Of a stretch of 64,000 nucleotides of DNA, positions 8,534 to 16,007 are shown in pieces (the stretch's first letter is position 1; each line of letters begins with the position of its first letter). The stretch is from NCBI GenBank assembly GCA_035295745.1, contig DATGIL010000098.1:176788-240787 (forward strand). Direction: 5' to 3'. Position numbers and translations under genes: made by a program. Below the pieces are notes generated by a model. That model was not told the origin of the DNA. It did no database searches and worked only from the letters and a program-made list of their open reading frames with translations. This DNA is from JAIQFL01 sp035295745. Lineage in GTDB: Bacteria; Acidobacteriota; Terriglobia; Bryobacterales; Bryobacteraceae.

Positions 8534-10015
8534 TTACTTGGGATTTCCGATCGTGGAGATAGTCTCCACATTGAATTTGCGGTAGTCGGAATAATGCGTG
8601 ACGTCGTGCTCGCGAATTCCTTTGAACAACAGGCGTGCGCCCACGTGGTCTTCCTCATACGTCGGCAGCCAGACTTCGTTGTTCACGAATGCCTGCTCGA
8701 TCACCACACCGGAACCTTTCTGCACATTGGCAAGGAATCCGCCCACCTTCAAGTCGCCGACGAACCACGCTTCCATCCTCGCCACGTCGTGCGCCTTTTC
8801 GTCAACCCAGACCACCCCCGCCAGCTTCTGCACTACCTTCTCGATCATCTTGTGCGGCTTAAAATCAGGATTCGGTTCGAAGTCGAAGACCAGCACATCC
8901 TGCCCTCGGAAACGCTCACGGCGCGGATTCACAAAGCGGCACGCCCGCATCACCGTGTCGATCGAGATGTTGTCATCGTCCTTCTCCTTGCCCTCCGCCT
9001 CGACCTTCTCCTTTTTCGCCTGCTTCTTTTGCAGTTCCTCTACGCGCTTGCGCACCCGATCCTGTTCCTTCTGCTGCTCGGAAGGTCCCAGCGGTTTGCC
9101 GTCCTTCTTCACCAGAGTCGAAACTTCCTCGCCATTCAGATAAAAGAAGCTGTACTCCTTCACCTCACGCTTCTTCAACGTCCCGTTGGCTTCGATCTGG
9201 GTCTGCTCCTCTGTGCGCGTTCCGGCGTAATTCTCCTTGATTTTGTCGATGACCTTCTGATTCTGTTCGATCTCCTTGAAGAGTGCCTTCAAATCGGGCA
9301 GTGCCACCTGGGATTGCTTGGGAAAGTCGAACACGTGACCGGCGATCGGCTCATTGACGGCCACCTTACTCACCGTGATCGAGTAGTTCACGCTGCCGCG
9401 CTTCCACTCGATCTGGTAGGGAACCTGGATGCCTCCCGCGGTGCGATAGTCCGCGTACAACGCCTCGTCCGCTCCGCCGGCGGGCGATTCTTTGACGATG
9501 AGATGTGACTCCGGATCGAAGAACACCTGGCGCTTCACGCCGCTCGACCCAGTAACCTCCACCTGCAGAGCATCCTTGCCGCGGACCTGTGCGTGGCCGA
9601 TGAGAACCGCGCCCATCTTGCTCTTCTTCACGTCTACCAGTCGCGAATTGTAATACTGCGCCGCGGCTTCCAACTGCATGCCTGCTGCGCCCAACAGAGT
9701 CGAGATCTGTCCAGTAGCATCCTGCCGCCATGCCGACTTGCCGTTATAGGCCTCGATGGACGCCGCGCCGCCCATGACCAGCTCCGTGTAGTATTGATTG
9801 GGCGCTTTGACATCGAACGTGTAGGTCCCCGATCGCCCGTCCGCGCCGGCGACGGTCCCCTCGATCAGCAATGACTGGACTTTCGCGAGTGCCACCGCGC
9901 CACCCGCGGCCTTCACATACTGTTCCAGGATCTTGCCGGCATCCTGCGGGCCGGCGCCTGCCCCGTGCAATTCGGACCAAGCCAGGAGCAGTAGAAGAAC
10001 TGGTGCTGTCCGCAT
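8534..10015 (-). CDS. secreted protein, LolA-like fold suspected
   Basis: 493-aa exported protein of unknown function. A signal peptide covers about residues 1-20 (MRTAPVLLLLLAW then HGAGAG). The N-terminal half resembles acidobacterial outer-membrane lipoprotein-sorting-like proteins: ILEQYVKAAGGAVALAKVQSL, then beta-rich sequence with FFDPESHLIVKE and GGIQVPYQIEWK. The second half has a charged, probably coiled-coil stretch (QQKEQDRVRKRVEELQKKQ) and ends in a second beta-rich region with VWVDEKAHDVARMEAWF. The LolA-like assignment is by resemblance only. No clear operon partner. Confidence 0.75.
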   Translation of the reverse strand: MRTAPVLLLLLAWSELHGAGAGPQDAGKILEQYVKAAGGAVALAKVQSLLIEGTVAGADGRSGTYTFDVKAPNQYYTELVMGGAASIEAYNGKSAWRQDATGQISTLLGAAGMQLEAAAQYYNSRLVDVKKSKMGAVLIGHAQVRGKDALQVEVTGSSGVKRQVFFDPESHLIVKESPAGGADEALYADYRTAGGIQVPYQIEWKRGSVNYSITVSKVAVNEPIAGHVFDFPKQSQVALPDLKALFKEIEQNQKVIDKIKENYAGTRTEEQTQIEANGTLKKREVKEYSFFYLNGEEVSTLVKKDGKPLGPSEQQKEQDRVRKRVEELQKKQAKKEKVEAEGKEKDDDNISIDTVMRACRFVNPRRERFRGQDVLVFDFEPNPDFKPHKMIEKVVQKLAGVVWVDEKAHDVARMEAWFVGDLKVGGFLANVQKGSGVVIEQAFVNNEVWLPTYEEDHVGARLLFKGIREHDVTHYSDYRKFNVETISTIGNPK

Positions 10016-10066
10016 TCGTAATTGGTGGACGCCTGTGCGGAGATTTGGTTTCGCCCTGCGCCGGAT

Positions 10067-10561
10067 TTACCTGCCGGCCACCCGACTGCGCCGTTCCATC
10101 AGAACGGTATCGCGCCAACGCCCATCCATGAATCCGATGGCCTCCCGGGTTCCTACTACGCGAAACCCGCACTTGCGATGGATTGCGATGCTGGCTGGAT
10201 TCTCGGGGAAAATGCTGGCCTGTAGCGTCCAGATTCCGTTCAGTTCGGAGGCGGCGGACAGTGACTGCAGGAGTGCCACGCCGACTCCCGCACCGCGCGC
10301 GTGCGCCGCGACATATACGCTGACTTCGGCAACTCCGGCGTAGACAGCCCGCGCCGACACCGCGCTCAAGGCGGCCCATCCGAGCACCTCGCCTGCCCGG
10401 CGCATGACGAGACGGCAGTGCGGAAGATGTCCCGCATCCCACTTCGCCCAGTCAGGAGCCGCCCTCTCAAAAGTAGCGTTCCCGGTGGCGAGGCCCTCCC
10501 GGTAGATCTGACATACGGAATCCCAATCGGCTGGGGACATCCCTTCAATCCCTGACGTCAT
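10067..10561 (-). CDS. GNAT N-acetyltransferase, phosphinothricin-type
   Basis: 164-aa GCN5-related N-acetyltransferase, closest in layout to phosphinothricin/methionine sulfoximine acetyltransferases. It has CQIYREGLATGNATFE near the N-terminus, the beta-4 and acetyl-CoA loop VSVYVAAHARGAGVG, and ASIFPENPASIAIHRKCGFRVVGTREAIG at the C-terminal end, with WRDTVLMER closing. The frame is open to 10684, but the residues before the ATG at 10561 (MTSGIEGMS) look non-coding and overlap the divergent membrane-protein gene, so the shorter start was taken. The natural acceptor is unknown. Confidence 0.87.
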   Translation of the reverse strand: MTSGIEGMSPADWDSVCQIYREGLATGNATFERAAPDWAKWDAGHLPHCRLVMRRAGEVLGWAALSAVSARAVYAGVAEVSVYVAAHARGAGVGVALLQSLSAASELNGIWTLQASIFPENPASIAIHRKCGFRVVGTREAIGFMDGRWRDTVLMERRSRVAGR

Positions 10562-10641
10562 GCATTTCAGTTTACGTGCCCCGCTATCGAAGGAGAAGGT
10601 AGATCTGACAGGTGGAAGCTGGGAGAATCGGCGTCGAGTCA

Positions 10642-10956
10642 ATGTCTTCCTTCGCTGTCGGGAAACCGCATCCGCGGCCCTCACTCATCGTTTTCGTCGC
10701 GCTGCAGACGCTGGACGTGCTTACCACGCTCATCGGATTACGCATCGGCGCCTCGGAAGGCAGCATGTTCATCGGTAATCTGATGCGCGTGGGGCCGGTG
10801 GCGGGACTGCTGATCTCCAAGATCTTCGCGGTGCTGCTGGTTTCCGTGGCCCTGAAGTTCAGACGGCCGCGAGTGGTAGTATTCCTGAACTACTGGTCGG
10901 CCGCCGTAGTGACCTGGAACCTGCTGATGATCCTGATGACTGCGCTTCGCCGGTAG
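10642..10956 (+). CDS. small membrane protein, DUF5658-like
   Basis: About 104-aa integral membrane protein with three predicted helices: LIVFVALQTLDVLTTLIGL, GPVAGLLISKIFAVLLVSVAL and VVVFLNYWSAAVVTWNLLMI. The QTLDVLTTLIGLRIGASEGS segment resembles DUF5658-type proteins. The start is ambiguous: an ATG at 10642 is used here, while a GTG at 10612 would add ten residues; neither has a well-spaced ribosome site. It converges on the truncated GH97-like gene with only three bases between stops. Function unknown. Confidence 0.6.
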   Translation: MSSFAVGKPHPRPSLIVFVALQTLDVLTTLIGLRIGASEGSMFIGNLMRVGPVAGLLISKIFAVLLVSVALKFRRPRVVVFLNYWSAAVVTWNLLMILMTALRR

Positions 10957-10959
10957 CGC

Positions 10960-11703
10960 TCAACGCTCCGAGCTCAGGCTGCGCATGATTTTGGATTGCA
11001 TCAGGTGCTCGCGCCTGAGGCCGACAATCAACACCCGCCACGGACACGTGAAAGGGGTAGTTGCTTCCACCGCGATACCCGGATCTTTCGTGCGCCCGCC
11101 TAGACGCGTAATCAGGATATTTCCCTCCAGCCGCTCCAACCATGCCGGCGGGTAATTGCCCTCCCGCACTTCGGCAATGGCAACGGAAACGGCTCCGGGA
11201 AGCTGAAACACAAAGGGGAATGGCAATTGCGCCTCTGAATCGGTCTGGCCAAGCCCGCCGGCTGGGATGTTGAACTCGGTGGTCTCATCCTCGATCAGCA
11301 GATCCATCAGAGGACTGGAGCGCGGAATCCGATAGCGGAAGGCGACGCCATCGTCGGCGACGCGGACCTCCACGTCGATGCGGCGTCCGATGGATCCGTT
11401 CTGCATATACTCGGCGAGGAGCGAGTGGTAAACGGCGGTTTCGCTGGCAGTGGACTTCGTGAGCCCGGCATTCTCACCGAGCAGCGGCTCCTGAAAGTGA
11501 ATGTTCAAACCCATTAGGGATGTGTCGATCAGCGGTTTGCCACGAAAGTAGACCTGGTAAGCGAGACGCGAGAGTCCGCCTGGCTCCGGTTGCGCGCTAC
11601 CGAGGCGGAACTCGAGTTGCCCGTCAGGAGAAGTGACGTGGCGTTCGTCTTGAGCAATGGCAGGGATGCAGAGAAGCAGTATTGCGAGGGTAATGTGGCG
11701 CAA
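10960..11703 (-). pseudogene. truncated GH97-like gene, N-terminal domain only
   Basis: About 247 residues matching only the N-terminal beta-sandwich domain of glycoside hydrolase family 97: HVTSPDGQLEFRLG, then VYFRGKPLIDTSLMGL, then a closing CPWRVLIVGLRREHL. Full enzymes are roughly 650 residues and carry a catalytic barrel next; here a stop follows directly, so the catalytic residues are missing. The 5' end is also odd: the frame continues upstream into the palindromic repeat R2 (to a GTG at 11844), and the signal-peptide-like ITLAILLLCIPAIAQ has no ATG before it. The nearest candidate start is a TTG at 11703 inside the repeat edge. Probably a gene remnant, though it could yield an exported domain. 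Confidence 0.65.
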
Positions 11704-11844
11704 ACTCTCCTGTCTGCCGCGTCGAGATTCTTCCCGGCGCTTTTCGGGGCGAGCGCAAATTCCGACGCCAGCAAGGTGGCTTGGTGTACGCTCGACAAGC
11801 CTCGACATGAGTGTCGAGACGGCAGACAGGAGTGTCCGCGCCAC
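11695..11844. repeat. dispersed tandem-hairpin element, complete copy (R2)
   Basis: Inverted pair of halves, each starting GTGGCGC. The first hairpin of the left half is poor, but the right half has CTCGACA-TGAG-TGTCGAG and GCAGACAGGAGTGTCCGC, with one mismatch in the last. It lies between the 5' end of the GH97-like remnant and the 3' end of the molybdenum hydroxylase gene, three bases from the latter's stop codon. Confidence 0.85.
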
Positions 11845-11847
11845 TTT

Positions 11848-14106
11848 CTACGCCCAACTGAAGCCGGACTTCGAAATGGGTAGCGAACGGACGCGTTTAC
11901 CGGTAGCCGTAAAAATGGCATTGGCGACCGCCGGCAGAATCGGCGGCAGGGCCGGCTCTCCGAGACCCGTCGGATTGTTGTTCGATTTGAGGTAGTGCAC
12001 CTCAATCTCGGGAGGCGCTTGTGCCAGGCGCATCATGGTGTGCCGGTCATAGTTCTGCTGCACCACCCGGCCCTTTTCCACCGTGATCTCCTGGCCCATC
12101 ATCTCGCTCAAACCGTCAATTACGCCACCTTGTACGATGTTGTCGGCGGCGCCCGGATTTATGATCTGGCTACCGACGTCGGCCGCCACCCAGATCTTGT
12201 TGATCTTCACCTTGTTGGCGGCATCCACCTTCACTTCCGCGACTTCAGCGAAATAACCCAAGTGACTGTAGTGGAAGGCCACGCCCATCGCCGTGCCTTT
12301 GGGCAGGTTGCGTTTGCCCCAATTCGATTTCTCGGCAACCAACTGAACCACGCCCTTCATGCGCTCGGCATTCAGACCTTGCGGACCGAAACCGCCGCGT
12401 CCTCCTTGCGCCGGAGGCGGAGTGGCGGGAAGGGGCTGAGCGGAGTCCAGCAGATCGAGCCGGAATTGCACGGGATCCTTACCGGCGGCATGCGCCAACT
12501 CGTCGATGAACGACTGAATCACGAAAGCGAACGCGTTGCTGCTCGGCGCGCGCAAAGCGCCGGTGCGAATCCCCAGCGGCTGCACCGAGGTGTGCAGTCC
12601 ATAATTCGGAATGAATCGCTGCGGAAACTCCGTGGGACCCATGGCGCCCGAGGAGACGAACCGCTCTCCTTCGCCGTAGCTGATGAAGTGATTGCGCCAT
12701 GCCACGACCTTGCCCGACGCGTCGAGCCCGGCCTTCAGGTATTGGAATCCACCGGGACGATAGTAGTCGTGCGTCATGTCGTCTTCGCGCGACCACTGCA
12801 GCTTCACGGGAACGCCGACTTCCTTAGCGATGTAGGCGGCCTCGATCATGTAGTCGTTGGTGAGGCGCCGTCCAAAACCTCCGCCGCCGCGGACCATGTG
12901 CAGATTGACGTTCTTCTCATCGATGCCCAGAGTCTGCGCGACCATGCGGCGCCCGGAACCTGGCTGCTGGCTGTTGGTCCAGATATCGATCTTGCCATCT
13001 TGCCAGTGAGCGGTCGCGCCCTGGGGTTCCAGCGGTGCGTGGGCGATGAAGGGATAGGTGTAGGCGGCCTCCACTACTTTGGAAGCGCTCTTGAGTGCGC
13101 CATCCGGATCGCCATCCACGCGCAAAGGCCGCTGCGGCTCCTGCTTGCTCATCTCTTCGGCACGCTTGGCGTAGCCTTCGCTGCTCTGATCGGCGCGCGG
13201 ACCTTCGTTCCAGGTGACCTGCAGTTTCTTTCGAGCGGATTGCGCGTACCACCAATTCTCGGCGACGATCGCGATACCGCTTTCGAGTCCCGGATCGCCC
13301 ACTACAGCGCCGGTGATCTCGGGCCGCTCGACTATGAAGGCGTGCTTCACGCCGGGCATCTTCTTAATCTCGTCGAGATTCGAGCTCGCCACTTTGCCGC
13401 CGAGCACGCCGCACTTCTGGTAGACGGCATAGAGCATGTTCGGCACCTTCACATCGATGGCGAAGAGCGGCTTGCCGGTGACGATGCTGTGGACGTCGGT
13501 GCCTGGCTGGGTGTGGCCGATGATGCGGTAGTCTTTAGGATCTTTGAGCTTCAGATCGGCGAGGGTAGGCGGGGGCAACATCGCCGCTTTGGACGCAAGC
13601 TCGCCATATGTCATCGAGCGATTCGACGCGGAGTGCATCACGCGGCCTGAGGCCGTAGAGCACTCGGATTCGGGCACGTTCCAGTTCTGCGCCGCGGCCT
13701 TGATAAAGAGCGCGCGCCCGGCCGCTCCCACCTGACGCATCGGAGTCCAGTTGGTCGGAGTGGCTGTGCTGCCTCCGGCGCTTTGGCCGTTGTACTTCGT
13801 GTCGTCGAAATCAGCCTGCTCAATCTTGACGGACTTCCAATCGACGTCCAATTCCTCCGCGATGAGCATCGGCAGCATGGTGCGGACGCCCTGCCCGACT
13901 TCCGGATTCTTGGCGACGATGGTGACGGTGTTGTCGGCGGCGACGCGGATGAAGTTATTCGGAACAGGCGGGGCTTGCGGACCACCACGGCCCTGCGCCT
14001 TCAATTTGGGAGTCTCCACCAGGCCGAGCAGTACACCTCCGCCTGCGAGTGCACTGATCTTCAGAAAGGAACGGCGTTGGATTTGAGTTTTCTCTGTGGG
14101 CTTCAT
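11848..14106 (-). CDS. molybdopterin-binding subunit, IorB-type hydroxylase
   Basis: 752-aa large subunit of a xanthine dehydrogenase-family molybdenum hydroxylase, closest to isoquinoline 1-oxidoreductase beta (IorB) and aldehyde dehydrogenases of that branch. A Tat signal, RRSFLKI at 11-17 followed by a hydrophobic run, implies export of the folded enzyme. Cofactor-domain motifs include EVGQGVRTMLPMLIAEELDV, GGSTATPTNW, GGGGFGRRL and GLGEPALPPILPAVANA. The 2Fe-2S subunit gene lies directly upstream with a 12-base gap. No FAD subunit gene is present, as in the IorAB arrangement, which usually passes electrons to a cytochrome. Substrate unknown. Confidence 0.9.
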   Translation of the reverse strand: MKPTEKTQIQRRSFLKISALAGGGVLLGLVETPKLKAQGRGGPQAPPVPNNFIRVAADNTVTIVAKNPEVGQGVRTMLPMLIAEELDVDWKSVKIEQADFDDTKYNGQSAGGSTATPTNWTPMRQVGAAGRALFIKAAAQNWNVPESECSTASGRVMHSASNRSMTYGELASKAAMLPPPTLADLKLKDPKDYRIIGHTQPGTDVHSIVTGKPLFAIDVKVPNMLYAVYQKCGVLGGKVASSNLDEIKKMPGVKHAFIVERPEITGAVVGDPGLESGIAIVAENWWYAQSARKKLQVTWNEGPRADQSSEGYAKRAEEMSKQEPQRPLRVDGDPDGALKSASKVVEAAYTYPFIAHAPLEPQGATAHWQDGKIDIWTNSQQPGSGRRMVAQTLGIDEKNVNLHMVRGGGGFGRRLTNDYMIEAAYIAKEVGVPVKLQWSREDDMTHDYYRPGGFQYLKAGLDASGKVVAWRNHFISYGEGERFVSSGAMGPTEFPQRFIPNYGLHTSVQPLGIRTGALRAPSSNAFAFVIQSFIDELAHAAGKDPVQFRLDLLDSAQPLPATPPPAQGGRGGFGPQGLNAERMKGVVQLVAEKSNWGKRNLPKGTAMGVAFHYSHLGYFAEVAEVKVDAANKVKINKIWVAADVGSQIINPGAADNIVQGGVIDGLSEMMGQEITVEKGRVVQQNYDRHTMMRLAQAPPEIEVHYLKSNNNPTGLGEPALPPILPAVANAIFTATGKRVRSLPISKSGFSWA

Positions 14107-14118
14107 ATTTTCGCCTCC

Positions 14119-14619
14119 TTACTGGTTCCGGTCAGCCGGGGTCGCGGTCTTGCCGGACGCACTGGTCATCATGTCGGCGGCCTTGTGCACGGCTTGCCGG
14201 ATTCGAATGTAGGTGCCGCAACGGCAGAGGTTGCCGTTCATGGCGTTGTCGATGTCTTTGTCGGAAGGCTTCGAGTTCTTGGCGAGCAGCGCCGCGGCCG
14301 ACATCATCTGTCCGGCCTGGCAGTAGCCGCACTGCGGCACGTCGATATCTTGCCATGCCAGTTGAACGGGGTGTGTACCATCCGCGGAGAGTCCCTCCAG
14401 CGTGGTGATCGGCTGAGCGCCAACCGCGGAGACGGGTGTCAGGCAGGATCGCACGGGCTGACCGCCCAGGTGTACCGTGCACGCACCGCACTGGCCGATT
14501 CCACAGCCGTATTTCGTTCCAGCCAAGTTGAGGACATCTCGGATCACCCACAACAGGGGCATATCGGGCGGAACGTCTACAGTAGTAGCGTGCCCATTCA
14601 CGTTGAGTTTAAAGGCCAT
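14119..14619 (-). CDS. (2Fe-2S)-binding subunit, IorA-type
   Basis: 166-aa iron-sulfur subunit of the molybdenum hydroxylase. Plant-type 2Fe-2S site: Cys 39, 44, 47 and 59 in GTKYGCGIGQCGACTVH and PVRSC. Second, helical 2Fe-2S site: Cys 97, 100, 132 and 134 in CGYCQAGQMM and NLCRCGTYIRI. All eight ligands are present and the length is usual for the family. It lacks its own export signal; in such pairs the Tat signal of the partner subunit carries both, which fits here. First gene of a two-gene operon with the large subunit. A divergent gene starts about 115 bases away. Confidence 0.93.
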   Translation of the reverse strand: MAFKLNVNGHATTVDVPPDMPLLWVIRDVLNLAGTKYGCGIGQCGACTVHLGGQPVRSCLTPVSAVGAQPITTLEGLSADGTHPVQLAWQDIDVPQCGYCQAGQMMSAAALLAKNSKPSDKDIDNAMNGNLCRCGTYIRIRQAVHKAADMMTSASGKTATPADRNQ

Positions 14620-14710
14620 AGTTCTCCTCTCCGGGGGTTTAATCCAGCATAAACCATCGGGAAGGTCCTATTCACCTTTTGGGAAGACAAAAAAACGTGG
14701 GTATCAATTG

Positions 14711-14739
14711 TTACACTGACCAGGAAATTCTGGTATGAT
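14711..14739 (+). promoter_or_regulatory. possible sigma-70 promoter
   Basis: TTACAC at 14711-14716 and TATGAT at 14734-14739 with a 17-base spacer. Transcription would begin near 14746, so the message for the HExxH protein would be leaderless or nearly so if the ATG at 14747 is used. Prediction only. Confidence 0.4.
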
Positions 14740-15241
14740 GGGGCACATGTTGGGCCGGTTTTCCCCTGGTTTCCTAGGACGTTCTTCCTTCCTGGTTTTG
14801 GCTCTTCTATCGGTGGGTATTTCTTCTGCACAGCAAGTTCCAAACCAGCAGGCGCCTACTGCGCGCGAGCGCACGCAGAGGGCCGAAGCGTACACCACGG
14901 AGCGGCTCGCCGTCTGGCAGCAGCGTTTGAATTTGCAGGATTGGAACATATCGGTGGCCGTCGTACGGGCTACCGAACTGAAGCCTAAGACGTTAGGCAA
15001 TATTCACTGGGACCTTCCTAAGAAATCGGCGGTAATCCGCGTCCTCGATCCGGCCGACTACCATCTCGCAGACAAAGAGATGTTGCAGGACATGGAATTC
15101 ACCGTGGTACATGAACTGATTCACCTGGAGTTGGCGCCAGTCCTTTCCGACCTGCAGCGCAGCGATGCGAACCGCCGCGAGGAGGAGCATTCGGTGAATC
15201 ACATGGCAGAAGCGCTGCTCAAGCTCGACCGCGGCAAGTAA
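14735..15241 (+). CDS. secreted HExxH zinc-metalloprotease-like protein
   Basis: 168 residues from the first ATG; an in-frame ATG at 14747 (MLGRFSPGFLG) fits the promoter better. A signal peptide (SSFLVLALLSVGISSAQ) suggests export. The core has VVHELIHLELAPVL with His126, Glu127 and His130 in an HExxH zinc motif; a later Glu in RREEEHSVNHMAE may be a further ligand. The middle segment WNISVAVVRATEL is compact and beta-rich. It looks like a small metallopeptidase domain, although the third zinc ligand is not certain and no substrate is known. It stands alone between divergent and convergent neighbours. Confidence 0.65.
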   Translation: MMGHMLGRFSPGFLGRSSFLVLALLSVGISSAQQVPNQQAPTARERTQRAEAYTTERLAVWQQRLNLQDWNISVAVVRATELKPKTLGNIHWDLPKKSAVIRVLDPADYHLADKEMLQDMEFTVVHELIHLELAPVLSDLQRSDANRREEEHSVNHMAEALLKLDRGK

Positions 15242-15273
15242 AAATTGCGCGGTATGTAGTTTGCGAAATTCCG

Positions 15274-15858
15274 TTACTTCGACACGGTCACGCGATTGAT
15301 GGCGCAACCGATCGACTTCGTCAGGGGGTGCGGCACAGGTCTGCCGGCCAGGACTGCATCGAGTGCATCCCGCAGGTCGCGCTCCGTAGCTTCCGGGCGG
15401 GCCTTTCCGAAATCGGCGACGCGATTGTCGATTCTCCCCAGGTAGAGCACCTTGCCATCGGGCGAAAGCACGGCCGCCTGCGGTGTGATCGTCGCGCCAG
15501 TCAATTGCACCAATGTCTGATGGCGGTCCAACAGGAGAGGAAAGCTGTAGCGGAAGTCCTTGGCGTATTTCGCAACGTCGGCATCGGAAATGGTGGTGTC
15601 GGCTTGGACGGCCAACAGCAGAACGCCGCGCGCGGCGTAGGCATCGCGAATGCGATTCATTTCGGGGACGTAGCTGTTGCCCACGGGGCAATCGGTGGTG
15701 ACGAAGAAGAGAACGATGGCCTTCTGTGCGTGCCATTCAGATGGAGTGTGCATGGCGCCTCTGGTGTCGCGCAATTGGAAAGCAGGCACGCCTGGATAGG
15801 CGGCCATCGCTCCCAGCAGCAACGCAGACAGCATCTTTGAAATTCCCTGCGGTTTCAT
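15274..15858 (-). CDS. exported redoxin (AhpC/TSA-type thioredoxin fold)
   Basis: About 194-aa thioredoxin-fold protein. After a signal segment (MLSALLLGAMAAYPGVPA) comes AFQLRDTRGAMHT, then FFVTTDCPVGNSYVPEMNRI carrying the active-site Cys. There is one Cys here instead of CxxC, which is typical of redoxin-family proteins of this type in acidobacteria. TPQAAVLSPDGKVLYLGRID is the conserved cis-Pro region, and a further Cys lies near the C-terminus. The ATG at 15858 (MKPQG) was preferred to one four codons upstream. Likely a periplasmic peroxidase-like or reductase protein. Confidence 0.85.
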   Translation of the reverse strand: MKPQGISKMLSALLLGAMAAYPGVPAFQLRDTRGAMHTPSEWHAQKAIVLFFVTTDCPVGNSYVPEMNRIRDAYAARGVLLLAVQADTTISDADVAKYAKDFRYSFPLLLDRHQTLVQLTGATITPQAAVLSPDGKVLYLGRIDNRVADFGKARPEATERDLRDALDAVLAGRPVPHPLTKSIGCAINRVTVSK

Positions 15859-16007
15859 CCCTGCTTCCATGATAGCCGAGCGATGGACATCGGAATCGCG
15901 CCCGATTGACTCGAAAGGGCCAGAACCGAGTGCTTCGGCAAGGTCATCCCATAGCGCAGAACCTTAAGGTATCATTGCATTTAGCCCCCTCCTTTTACGT
16001 GTAAACC

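Noticed and set aside
11995..13650. 551-codon open frame opposite the molybdenum hydroxylase
   Set aside because: His/Arg-rich antisense shadow of a clear 752-aa family member.
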